Source of the DNA: JBAXXL01 sp037127915
GTDB taxonomy: Bacteria > Bacteroidota > Ignavibacteria > Kapaibacteriales > UBA2268
Reading direction: 5' to 3'
Assembly (NCBI GenBank): GCA_037127915.1
Contig: JBAXXL010000014.1
Location: 1-64,000 of the forward strand
Length of the DNA: 64,000 nt
Below, one piece after another: positions 42,016 through 50,187 of the stretch (positions are counted from its first letter, which is position 1; each line of letters opens with the position of its first letter). The notes under the pieces were generated by a model. That model had not been told where the DNA came from. It saw only the letters and a program-made list of their open reading frames with translations, and searched no databases. A program made the translations under genes and the position numbers.

Positions 42016-43641
42016 TTATTGGTTAGTGAATTCAAAACATTTGACATACGTACACGACTTGCAATGTTCGGCATCGTAAAATACAGTTACTTCAATGCAA
42101 ACCTTGTAATTAATAGTACAACAATTTGGAGGTAAACCGGGTAAAGCACCTGGTAACCCAATTGTAAAATTAACAGGAAGCGGATTTGGCATTGCTGTTG
42201 TACTTAGTAATTTTACTTTTTTAGTAGCATTGTTGTTTGTTGAACTGCTTCCCGAAACATTCTCATTGAAAACTTGAATTGCCGAGTTATTATTAATCGT
42301 AGTTGCGGGTAATAAAAACATCGCAGATTCTTCCAAATGAGTTACACCATTAGAACATGAATTTGGTGAAGCCGTGTATGACCAGGATTGTACTTGAAAT
42401 TCAACCCCGAAAATTGGAAGATTTACACCAAGTGAACCATTTAAATCATATTGGTCTGAATTTGAATGACTTGCTGTTAAGTTGAAATCCCAATTTAAAG
42501 AATCGCAATCTTCACAAATACAAGGTGGCAAATCTACTGATACACCAATTGTCTTATCACAATACAAATTTGGATTCGTTGGATGTGGTATTGTACTCTT
42601 TACAACGAATGAAATTGGTGAATTTGCTGCTCCGCTAATTTCAAATGATATACTTATGCTATTGTTTGGTAATATATTTGTTGCGGATGGCGGATTCAAA
42701 TTAGAGATTGTAAATCCGGTTGGAGTAATATAGTTTGTAATTGGTCCACCATGCAGTCCTGTATTTCCAGGATTAGTTCCTACATTCTTCAAAATTAAAT
42801 TTGTAAGTTTATATTTGGGTTGACCATTAGAATCAAATCCATTACATTCAACTTTGTATTGAGTAGTATCGATTTCAAAACATCCCTGAGTAGGATCTTC
42901 AATTATTATTTTAAAAGCCCATATTTCACTTCCTTCATTACCAACAATAACTTGCCATGCATACTTCTTTCCTTTCTCGAACTTCCTGGCTGAAGTTGGA
43001 TATATAAAATTAGTAGTCTTAATATCTTTCTTTTCAAACCATACTGAATTTCTTTGCATTGCTTCACTCGGTGACTGATTACCCTGAACCTCTACAATTT
43101 TCAAATTATAAAGTCCTTTTAAACCCGTACCCGTCCACATAAAAGATACTCCATCAGGTTTTATTACAGCTCCGTCTTCGGGAGAAATGAGCATTGGTGG
43201 AGACATCACGGAGATATTTTGTTGGAAGCAGTCTTGCCCCATAATCCTTTCATCTTCACTTTTAGCATTTACGCAAATTGTATACATTCCCTCAGGTGCA
43301 TTGCCGGTTCGAATCATACCCTCTTGGAATTTTTTATTCTGCCAGTTATAAGTACCACCGCCAGGTATGTTGTTTGCAGTAATTTGTTTTGTTTCTTTTG
43401 CTTTTAAAGTGAAAAAGCCGGTCCTGCCATCCACAATCCGTGATTCTTTTACTTCGTCCAAAGTTCCTTCCAAGTAAATTTTAATTTCTTTTCCGGAAGT
43501 ATTAGTGAGAGTTAAGTTCCACAAATCCTTAACTCCAAGTTGGTTAGGTGGTGGAGTTTTCAAATGAACAGTGACTTGTCCCTGTCCAAAACATATCCCT
43601 GTCCAAAATAGACAAAGAAGAATTAGTAATCGCATTCGCAT
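42016..43641 (-). CDS. TANFOR-like protein with cysteine-framed C-terminus
   Basis: A 541-residue exported protein (signal RMRLLILLCLFWTGICFGQ). Residues ~20-150 form a TANFOR-like sandwich (LWNLTLTNTSGKEIKIYLEG), ~150-245 a second sandwich with LKIVEVQGNQSPSEAM and GKKYAWQVIVG, both matching the 35603 protein. A central beta domain follows, then a domain (~375-541) ending in CC-x6-C-x11-C-x2-C-x4-C, homologous to that in the 38843 protein. The start at 43641 follows TAGGAAAGATT; 11 upstream residues are unlikely. It heads the three-gene minus-strand locus. Confidence 0.75.
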   Translation of the reverse strand: MRMRLLILLCLFWTGICFGQGQVTVHLKTPPPNQLGVKDLWNLTLTNTSGKEIKIYLEGTLDEVKESRIVDGRTGFFTLKAKETKQITANNIPGGGTYNWQNKKFQEGMIRTGNAPEGMYTICVNAKSEDERIMGQDCFQQNISVMSPPMLISPEDGAVIKPDGVSFMWTGTGLKGLYNLKIVEVQGNQSPSEAMQRNSVWFEKKDIKTTNFIYPTSARKFEKGKKYAWQVIVGNEGSEIWAFKIIIEDPTQGCFEIDTTQYKVECNGFDSNGQPKYKLTNLILKNVGTNPGNTGLHGGPITNYITPTGFTISNLNPPSATNILPNNSISISFEISGAANSPISFVVKSTIPHPTNPNLYCDKTIGVSVDLPPCICEDCDSLNWDFNLTASHSNSDQYDLNGSLGVNLPIFGVEFQVQSWSYTASPNSCSNGVTHLEESAMFLLPATTINNNSAIQVFNENVSGSSSTNNNATKKVKLLSTTAMPNPLPVNFTIGLPGALPGLPPNCCTINYKVCIEVTVFYDAEHCKSCTYVKCFEFTNQ

Positions 43642-43829
43642 AATCTTTCCTAGTATTAAATGGATAAATTTCATTTATTATAATTAATTATAAAAAAATA
43701 ATAATTTTTGCGACAAGAGAAATAAACTCTACTGGATTAACCTAATAATATTTTTAATTTCATAAAAATAAATTTAAAATGTTTATTGAATCCAAAAAAT
43801 TCATAATAGCTAAATAAAACAATAATTTA

Positions 43830-44180
43830 CTAAGGTTGACAAACAGGAGCAATATACGCATGAAATTTTGATCCTTTTATTACTTTTGAAGTAGATTTAA
43901 TTGTTATTTGTTTGCTGTAAATTAATCTTTGAAAAGTATTGACCGGTACCTGTAAATTTTCTAACTGTATTTCGCAGTTATATGAAATTTGCTCATTTCC
44001 TGATGTCGTATGATCATTTATTATTGCTATATCAAAACTCGTTTTATCAGTCGAGACAGGTGTTACATCTCCGGCAATTAAACCGAGCGGAGCAAGATTA
44101 GCATTTGCTACAGCGAGAAAATTTTGCGTCCAGGCTTGCAAATCCGAAGCTTTTGTCGGTAAGTAATAATTATTAGGCAT
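43830..44180 (-). CDS. Small hypothetical protein
   Basis: A 116-residue protein without signal or membrane segment. It starts MPNNYYLPTKASDLQAWTQNF and has SFDIAIINDHTTSGNEQIS and a C-terminal PVCQP. The front resembles short Bacteroidota proteins that begin with a Asn/Tyr-rich run and LxAWxxNF, of unknown role; these are often longer, so this may be a shortened form. It stands alone between the surface locus and the arsenic genes. Confidence 0.5.
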   Translation of the reverse strand: MPNNYYLPTKASDLQAWTQNFLAVANANLAPLGLIAGDVTPVSTDKTSFDIAIINDHTTSGNEQISYNCEIQLENLQVPVNTFQRLIYSKQITIKSTSKVIKGSKFHAYIAPVCQP

Positions 44181-44594
44181 TTTATAATAACCTTTTTTAA
44201 TATACTAAATATATCCAATACTAAAATAACAATAATTTTGGAAATAACAAGCATTATTTTAAAATTTCTAAAAATATTTTTTTGGATACCAATCACCAGA
44301 ATAATTATGGTGAGGAGTGAAATTAATAATAGCAATGTTTAAAAACAATTTTAAAAGAGCGTAGTCTTATTTTGAGTAATTAATAGCAATTAAACTTTAG
44401 GCAAAATAATTAGTAAGAAGTCATTAAACTTTTTGCTCAATTATTAATTTTCCGGTTTCTTTTGTCATACGCTTTATTCTCATTTTGAAAGCTTTAAGTT
44501 TCAATTTTATTTATTTAAAAATATTCGAAATGCACCTTATAATATAAAAACTTAACAAAAATATCAATATTATTTTTAATCATTACTTAATTCT
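44181..44594. other. Gene-free AT-rich stretch
   Basis: About 410 bp with no supportable gene. It is AT-rich and includes no clear repeats apart from weak A/T tracts. It should contain the promoter of the small gene at 43830. Confidence 0.5.
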
Positions 44595-44687
44595 GGAAAA
44601 TTCCAATAAAAAAGAGCCAAGAAAAACTCTTGGCTCTTAATTTAAAACTGCCTAAGACAGTTATAAACATTCTTTTGTAAAATACTT
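44595..44687 (-). terminator. Terminator-bearing repeat, copy B (acr3 end)
   Basis: Covers the last codons and stop of acr3, a small hairpin, then AAGAGCCAAG-loop-CTTGGCTCTT followed by T-rich sequence on the minus strand: a good intrinsic terminator. The whole ~93 bp is repeated at 35425-35521, including the upstream AAGTAT and ACAAAA-GAATGTTTATAA. Confidence 0.85.
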
Positions 44688-45713
44688 TTTCTTGAAAAAC
44701 AAAGCCACATTGACCAAAGCAATCAATGCCGGCACTTCGACAAGCGGACCAATAACCGCCGCAAAAGCCTCACCGGAGTTAATTCCGAATACTGCTATAG
44801 CAACTGCGATTGCTAGTTCAAAATTGTTGCTCGCCGCTGTGAATGAGAGTGTTGCAGTCTTTGCATAACCCGCACCGGTTTTTCTACCCATATAGAAGGA
44901 TACAAAAAACATAATCACAAAATAGATCAGTAGCGGAATAGCGATTCTCACAACATCCAGAGGGATTTTAACAATGTATTCGCCCTTGAGCGAGAACATA
45001 ACAACGATTGTAAACAATAGAGCGATTAAAGTAATAGGACTTATTTTCGGAATAAATTTCGTGTGGTACCACTCTTTGCTTTTAATTTTAATAAGAGTAA
45101 ATCTTGTAATTATTCCTGCTAAAAACGGTATTCCAAGATATATAAATACACTTTTTGCGATTTGACCAATCGTTATATCCACCTTAAATGTCTGGAAACC
45201 CAGCCAATGAGGCAAAACAGTAAGGAAAACATAAGCGTAAACCGAGAAAAAGAGTACCTGAAATATGGAATTAAATGCAACTAATCCGGCGGCATATTCG
45301 GTGTCACCTTTTGCGAGTTCATTCCATACGATAACCATAGCAATACAACGCGCTAAGCCGATTAATATGAGACCAGCCATATATTCGGGATAGTCGTGTA
45401 AAAACAAAACAGCTAATGCGAACATTAGAATTGGACCAATGACCCAGTTTTGAACTAATGATAATATTAGAACTCTTACATTTTTGAAAACATCACCTAG
45501 TTCTTCATAGCGCACTTTTGCTAATGGAGGATACATCATCAATATTAATCCGATAGCTATGGGAATATTTGTGGTGCCTGAATTAAATTTATTCCAAAAA
45601 CCGACGACGGAAGGAAATAGATAACCTGAAAATACGCCGATTAGCATTGCGAGAAATATCCATATCGTAAGATATCTATCCAGAAAACTCAGTTTCTTTG
45701 TTATTTTTTCCAT
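44661..45713 (-). CDS. acr3: ACR3-family arsenite efflux pump
   Basis: A 350-residue membrane protein with ten helices. The conserved essential Cys is in ILIGLARCIAMVIVW (TM4) and FTAASNNFELAIAVAIAVFG is the typical TM9 core with its Glu. It exports arsenite from the cell. Normal length. It follows arsR by 15 bp. No arsenate reductase is in the window, so it serves arsenite directly or uses a reductase elsewhere. Confidence 0.95.
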   Translation of the reverse strand: MEKITKKLSFLDRYLTIWIFLAMLIGVFSGYLFPSVVGFWNKFNSGTTNIPIAIGLILMMYPPLAKVRYEELGDVFKNVRVLILSLVQNWVIGPILMFALAVLFLHDYPEYMAGLILIGLARCIAMVIVWNELAKGDTEYAAGLVAFNSIFQVLFFSVYAYVFLTVLPHWLGFQTFKVDITIGQIAKSVFIYLGIPFLAGIITRFTLIKIKSKEWYHTKFIPKISPITLIALLFTIVVMFSLKGEYIVKIPLDVVRIAIPLLIYFVIMFFVSFYMGRKTGAGYAKTATLSFTAASNNFELAIAVAIAVFGINSGEAFAAVIGPLVEVPALIALVNVALFFKKKYFTKECL

Positions 45714-45728
45714 AAATTCACCATTATT

Positions 45729-46040
45729 TTACTTACAGGATTTATTAAAATCAATTTTTAAAAATTCTTCAATCAGTGTTTTCGCAATTTGCCAATTCTC
45801 TTTATTCACACAATAAAAGACTTTTGGCGGTTCGGCGTGACTATATATCAAACCTGCATCCTTCAATTCTTTAAGATGTTGTGAGACTGTTGATTGCGAT
45901 AATGGCAGATAATCCACTATATTACCACAAAAGCAAGATGCTTGAGAAGCAAGCAATTTCATTATCTGCACTCGCGCCGGATGACCTAATGCTTTTGCAA
46001 AACGAGCAAGCTTTATTTCATCTTCGCTGTATTCATTCAT
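45729..46040 (-). CDS. arsR: ArsR-family transcriptional repressor
   Basis: A 103-residue winged-helix repressor. The recognition helix is LSQSTVSQHLKEL; SCFCGNI carries the cysteine pair (C-x-C) just before it, in place of the ELCVCD of classic ArsR, and could bind arsenite. Upstream of acr3 in a two-gene operon, so it likely represses both and is released by arsenite. Confidence 0.92.
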   Translation of the reverse strand: MNEYSEDEIKLARFAKALGHPARVQIMKLLASQASCFCGNIVDYLPLSQSTVSQHLKELKDAGLIYSHAEPPKVFYCVNKENWQIAKTLIEEFLKIDFNKSCK

Positions 46041-46076
46041 AATCTATTTTCCTTTAAAAATTCTTATCGTCAAACG

Positions 46077-46084
46077 CAAATATA
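46077..46084 (-). promoter_or_regulatory. Possible -7 element for arsR-acr3
   Basis: TATATTTG on the minus strand fits TAnnTTTG, 37 bp ahead of the arsR start. The -33 box is not recognisable. An ArsR operator would be expected near here, but I cannot define one. Confidence 0.45.
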
Positions 46085-46228
46085 CGATTAATATTTTAAA
46101 ACTTTTTAACGAGTATTTGATTTATAAGTTTTCTTTCCTGATTTCACAACAATAATCAGGTATAATTATTTCTTTTTAACCACTTTCCCAATTATTTAAG
46201 AATTTATTAGCAAAATTTACACGATATT

Positions 46229-46259
46229 TTTGTTGTATTAAAATTTTATATTAAATTTG
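46229..46259 (+). promoter_or_regulatory. Bacteroidota-type promoter for 46357 gene
   Basis: TTTG (46229-46232), 19 bp, TAAATTTG (46252-46259): an exact match to TTTG-N19-TAnnTTTG. It gives a leader of about 90 nt before the gene, which carries a strong AAGGAGG ribosome site. Confidence 0.75.
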
Positions 46260-46356
46260 TACACAATTATTTGTTATGTTTTGGAATAATAGTTGCTCAA
46301 GCATAACAAATATATAATAATTAAATAAATATTTTTGATTTCCAAGGAGGATGATG

Positions 46357-46848
46357 ATGCGAAACAAAATTGTAGGATTATGTGCATTGCTTCTATTTAG
46401 CATTGGGCTGACAGGACTATATGCACAAGAATCAATACCCGCTTCAGGTGGTAACGCCTCGGGCACTGGCGGTTCGATAAGTTACACTGTGGGTCAAGTT
46501 GTATATAAAACTAATAGCGGAACAACCGGTTCTGAAGCACAAGGAGTACAACAACCTTATGAAATTTCGGTAGTATCGGTACTTGATGAACCTAAAGGAA
46601 TAACATTAAAATGTTCGGCATACCCAAATCCGGTAGCTGATTTTTTAAAGCTAACCATTGAAAATCTAAGTACAGTAAGTCTTACTTATCAACTTTACGA
46701 TGTAAATGCAAAACTTTTAGATAACAAAAAAATTGAAGGTAACGAAACAAGGATTTCAATGAGCAATTTTTCTGCCGGTACCTATTTTCTAAAAGTCACC
46801 AACTCAAACAATCTTGAAGTTAAATCATTTAAAATAATTAAAAACTAG
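46357..46848 (+). CDS. Small T9SS-sorted secreted protein
   Basis: A 163-residue exported protein. Signal peptide (to about YAQ), then a short Gly/Ser-rich segment (SGGNASGTGGSISYTVGQVVY), then a type A sorting domain (CSAYPNPVADFLKLTIENL to VKSFKIIKN) filling nearly half the protein. AAGGAGG at 46344-46350 precedes three ATG codons; the third (46357) has the best spacing. It lies 6 bp before the first DUF1566 gene and is probably co-transcribed. Cargo of the T9SS without its own enzyme domain. Confidence 0.85.
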   Translation: MRNKIVGLCALLLFSIGLTGLYAQESIPASGGNASGTGGSISYTVGQVVYKTNSGTTGSEAQGVQQPYEISVVSVLDEPKGITLKCSAYPNPVADFLKLTIENLSTVSLTYQLYDVNAKLLDNKKIEGNETRISMSNFSAGTYFLKVTNSNNLEVKSFKIIKN

Positions 46849-46854
46849 ACCATT

Positions 46855-48261
46855 ATGAAAAAATTATTTACTATTTTAGCAGTAGTAGTAATTACTACAA
46901 GTCTATTTGCGCAAGCTCCATACAGAATGAGCTATCAGGCTGTAATTCGAAATGCTAGTAACCATTTGGTTACTTCAACGACTGTGGGAATGCGTATAAG
47001 TATATTACATGGTTCACCTACAGGTTCTGTTGTTTATGTCGAAACTCATACTCCCACAACAAATTCCAATGGTTTAGCAACAATCGAAATAGGCTCCGGT
47101 ACAATTCTAACCGGATCATTTGGGTATATTAACTGGGAAAACGGTCCATTTTTTGTCAAATCAGAAACGGATCTCGAAGGTGGTACAAATTACACAATAA
47201 CCAACATCAGCCAACTCATGAGCGTGTCTTATGCTCTATATGCAAATACAGCCGAGAACTTAACCATAGGATTTACCGAAACCGACCCTACGTTTGGACC
47301 AACTGCCGCAAGTGGAATTACATCAACCAACATAAGCAATTGGTCAACTTCTTATAGTTGGGGCAATCACGCCGTACTATATCGATCAATAAGTTACATT
47401 CCTGCTTGGAATGAAATTACCGGTAAACCGATATTTACAACAATTGCAACAAGCGGCAGTTTTAATGATTTATTATCGAATCCATTCTTGTTTACTACTC
47501 CTACAACTGACCAATTAGTGAAATATGACGGAACGAATTGGGTGAATTTTACACCGGATTTTTCGTTATCAAACCATTCACACTCTGATGCAAACACAAC
47601 TCTAAGCGGTTATATAATTGGAACTGATAAAGTTAAATTAAATAGTTTGCAAACTGCCAATGGCACCGAAACAATTGTAACAGCAGGAACAAATATAACT
47701 AATACGGGAACAGGAACAATAGCAAGCCCTTATGTGATTAATAACACAGGCGCAACAACTCACCATGTTGGCGACCTTTACGGAGGTGGTATTGTAGTTG
47801 CCGTATGGAAAGAAGCTGGTGTCGAACATGGGTTAATAGTCTCTTTAGTTGATATTAGCACAAGTGCCACCTGGAGTAATGTGACAAGTCCATTGATAGG
47901 TGTGACAGCTCAAAGTCCAATAGACGGACGAGCCAACACTAATGCAATTATTGGGCAAGCAGGACATACAGCTAGTGCCGCAAAATTATGTGTTGATTAT
48001 AATGGCGGCGGTTTTACCGATTGGTACCTACCGGCTTTGTGGGAATTAAAGTTTTGTTATAAAGCCGCTTATTTAGTAAACACCCTTGTGGGAAATGCAA
48101 ACGGCTTCCAATATGGTTGGAACTCAGGTGAGGGCGAATATTGGAGTTCTACCGAATCGCCTACATCTAATCCAGCGTGGGTATTGGGTATTGGTTCCGG
48201 ATATTCCTTTACGTATTGCAAATATGCTGTTTGTAGAGTTCGCGCAGTTCGCAGATATTAA
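46855..48261 (+). CDS. Exported DUF1566-domain protein, paralogue 1
   Basis: A 468-residue exported protein (signal KKLFTILAVVVITTSLFAQ). Residues ~20-140 are a beta domain common in this group (MSYQAVIRNASNHLV, then TNISQLMSVSYALYANTAENL). The middle (~155-305) is repeat-like and tail-fibre-like, with SLSNHSHSDANTTLSGYIIG. The last ~155 residues (YGGGIVVAVWKEAGVEHG to CRVRAVRRY) are DUF1566, a C-type-lectin-like fold with the pair YWSSTES and W-x-L. It has no sorting tail. Close paralogue of the next gene. Confidence 0.8.
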   Translation: MKKLFTILAVVVITTSLFAQAPYRMSYQAVIRNASNHLVTSTTVGMRISILHGSPTGSVVYVETHTPTTNSNGLATIEIGSGTILTGSFGYINWENGPFFVKSETDLEGGTNYTITNISQLMSVSYALYANTAENLTIGFTETDPTFGPTAASGITSTNISNWSTSYSWGNHAVLYRSISYIPAWNEITGKPIFTTIATSGSFNDLLSNPFLFTTPTTDQLVKYDGTNWVNFTPDFSLSNHSHSDANTTLSGYIIGTDKVKLNSLQTANGTETIVTAGTNITNTGTGTIASPYVINNTGATTHHVGDLYGGGIVVAVWKEAGVEHGLIVSLVDISTSATWSNVTSPLIGVTAQSPIDGRANTNAIIGQAGHTASAAKLCVDYNGGGFTDWYLPALWELKFCYKAAYLVNTLVGNANGFQYGWNSGEGEYWSSTESPTSNPAWVLGIGSGYSFTYCKYAVCRVRAVRRY

Positions 48262-48330
48262 TTTAATTCACAAACAAACTGTTCGCAACTAAGAAGTAGA
48301 ATCATTTTAAATTATTAAACAAGAGAACTT

Positions 48331-49722
48331 ATGAGAAATATATTTATTTTTTTAGCAGTAGTATTAATAACTACAGGTGTATTAGCTCAAGCACCAAAAA
48401 AGATGAGCTATCAGGCTGTAATTCGTAACAGTAGTAATGCTCTAATAACTAACTCAGCAGTAGGAGTAAGAATAAGTATTATTCAAGGCTCAATAAATGG
48501 AGCAGAAGTTTACAAGGAAATATATAACCCTAATCCGGAAACCAATGATAATGGATTGTTGGCAATAGAGATTGGTACCGGCGTTCCGGCTACAGGAATA
48601 TTTAGCAATATCGACTGGGGAGATGGTCCATATTACATAAAAATTGAAACCGATCCAACAGGTGGAACCAACTACACAATTACTGGTATGAGCCAGTTAT
48701 TAAGTGTCCCCTATGCGATGTATGCACAAACAGCAGAAAGCTTAGTTGGCGGAATCAACGAAGTTGACCCAATTTTCGGAGCCTCGCCCGCTTACGGGAT
48801 TACTTCTACTAATATTTCCCATTGGAATACTGCGTATGGCTGGGGAAATCATACCGGACTTTACCGCCCAATAACTTATGTACCCGCTTGGACTGATATA
48901 ACAGGCAAACCTACATTTGCTCTAATCGCAACTACTGGAAGTTACATTGATTTATCAGATAATCCATTTTTAATTACGACTCCGGCGAATGACCAATTAC
49001 TAAAATTTAATGGCACAAATTGGGTGAATTTCACTCATGATTTTTCCTTATCCAATCATACACATACTGATGCCACTACAACGACAAGCGGATTTATGAG
49101 TGGAGCTGATAAAACTAAATTAAACGGTTTACAAAACGCTGACGGTTCTGAAACGAAGATCACAGCCGGAGCGCATATAAGTGTAGCAGGAACGGGAACA
49201 ATAGCTAATCCTTATGTCATTACTACAACCGGAATGCCTACACATTTTATTGGAGAACTTTACGGTGGCGGAATTGTAGTATCTGTTTGGATAGAATCAG
49301 GTATTGAACATGGTTTGATCGCATCATTAACAGATTTAAGTACCGGAATAGTTTGGAGCAATATAGACGCCACTTTAATTGGTGTTAATGCACAAAGTCC
49401 AACCGACGGGCAAACCAACACAGCTGAAATTATCGGACAAGCCGGGCATACTACTAGTGCCGCAAAATTATGCGATGACTATAATCATGGTGGTTTCGGT
49501 GACTGGTATCTGCCTTCAATGTTTGAGTTAAATCAATGTTCTAATGCCGCTTTCGAAGTAAATAGAGTTTTAGGAAATACAGATGGCTTTGCGTTAGGAA
49601 CATATTGGAGTTCTACTGAAACAGGTGCATCCACATCGGCTTGTACAAATCTTCATTATGGTATTTCAGGCAATTATGGCAAAAATGGGAACTATAGAGT
49701 TAGAGCCATGAGAAAATTTTAA
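48331..49722 (+). CDS. Exported DUF1566-domain protein, paralogue 2
   Basis: A 463-residue exported protein with the same layout as its neighbour: signal, MSYQAVIRNSSNALI front, tail-fibre-like middle (SLSNHTHTDATTTTSGFMSG) and DUF1566 end (YGGGIVVSVWIESGIEHG to YRVRAMRKF). Identity to the first is high in the front and middle but lower in the last half, so the binding face has diverged. 69 bp separate the two; a terminator follows at 49785. Confidence 0.8.
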   Translation: MRNIFIFLAVVLITTGVLAQAPKKMSYQAVIRNSSNALITNSAVGVRISIIQGSINGAEVYKEIYNPNPETNDNGLLAIEIGTGVPATGIFSNIDWGDGPYYIKIETDPTGGTNYTITGMSQLLSVPYAMYAQTAESLVGGINEVDPIFGASPAYGITSTNISHWNTAYGWGNHTGLYRPITYVPAWTDITGKPTFALIATTGSYIDLSDNPFLITTPANDQLLKFNGTNWVNFTHDFSLSNHTHTDATTTTSGFMSGADKTKLNGLQNADGSETKITAGAHISVAGTGTIANPYVITTTGMPTHFIGELYGGGIVVSVWIESGIEHGLIASLTDLSTGIVWSNIDATLIGVNAQSPTDGQTNTAEIIGQAGHTTSAAKLCDDYNHGGFGDWYLPSMFELNQCSNAAFEVNRVLGNTDGFALGTYWSSTETGASTSACTNLHYGISGNYGKNGNYRVRAMRKF

Positions 49723-49784
49723 TTTATTAAACGAGTAATATCCTTTTATATCAATATATTGAATATCATTAAAGATAACTTTGA

Positions 49785-49819
49785 CCTTCGGAAGGTTTCC
49801 AACTTTCCGAAGGTTTTTT
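49785..49819 (+). terminator. Intrinsic terminator after DUF1566 pair
   Basis: CCTTCGGAA pairs with TTCCGAAGG across a 12-15 nt loop, followed by TTTTTT. It is about 60 bp after the last stop codon. Confidence 0.8.
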
Positions 49820-49922
49820 CAATTATTTGTTTTTAGAATATTATTGTAATTTAGTCAACAATCCTTTGGACTATGCGTAGTTGGGTTAAAAATGAATTTG
49901 TTAATGCTAAACACATAATAAT

Positions 49923-49948
49923 AAAGAGTTAAGAAATACTCTCGCCTC
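49923..49948. repeat. Degenerate third copy of GAGCCAAG hairpin
   Basis: AAAGAGTTAAGAAATACTCT and the six bases after it match the hairpin core of the repeat at 44611 in about 21 of 26 positions. The stem is broken here, so it may be a decayed copy. Confidence 0.4.
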
Positions 49949-50187
49949 GAGAAACAGATTTTTTTAAATAATTAGCATTGTTTTCACAATTAGGTTCAAA
50001 TTTAACAAAACGATCCTTAAGTATTCTAACAATATAAATCAGCCATATCAATTCCTCAAATAGATTATCAATTTATAGTTAATTCTACAAATATTTTTCT
50101 TAACCAAATCTTTAAAACACATTAACATTACAGAAGTAGTTTTGTATTGTAAAAAGTTTTTTTTTTTTAATGTTTTATGGAGCAGTT

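Larger units (their letters stand above)
46041..46350. other. Divergent promoter region, arsR and T9SS cargo
   Basis: About 310 bp with no gene. It holds a minus-strand -7 box for arsR (46077-46084) and a full plus-strand promoter (46229-46259). Otherwise AT-rich. Confidence 0.6.
49723..50187. other. Intergenic stretch before the PHP gene
   Basis: No gene. It holds a terminator (49785-49819), a degenerate copy of the GAGCCAAG repeat (49923-49948) and AT-rich sequence leading to the PHP gene, with a long T-run around 50157-50168. Confidence 0.6.

Noticed and set aside
44108..44335. Hydrophobic minus-strand frame upstream of the 43830 gene
   Set aside because: Mostly Ile/Leu from AT-rich sequence; no ribosome site, overlaps a better candidate in another frame.
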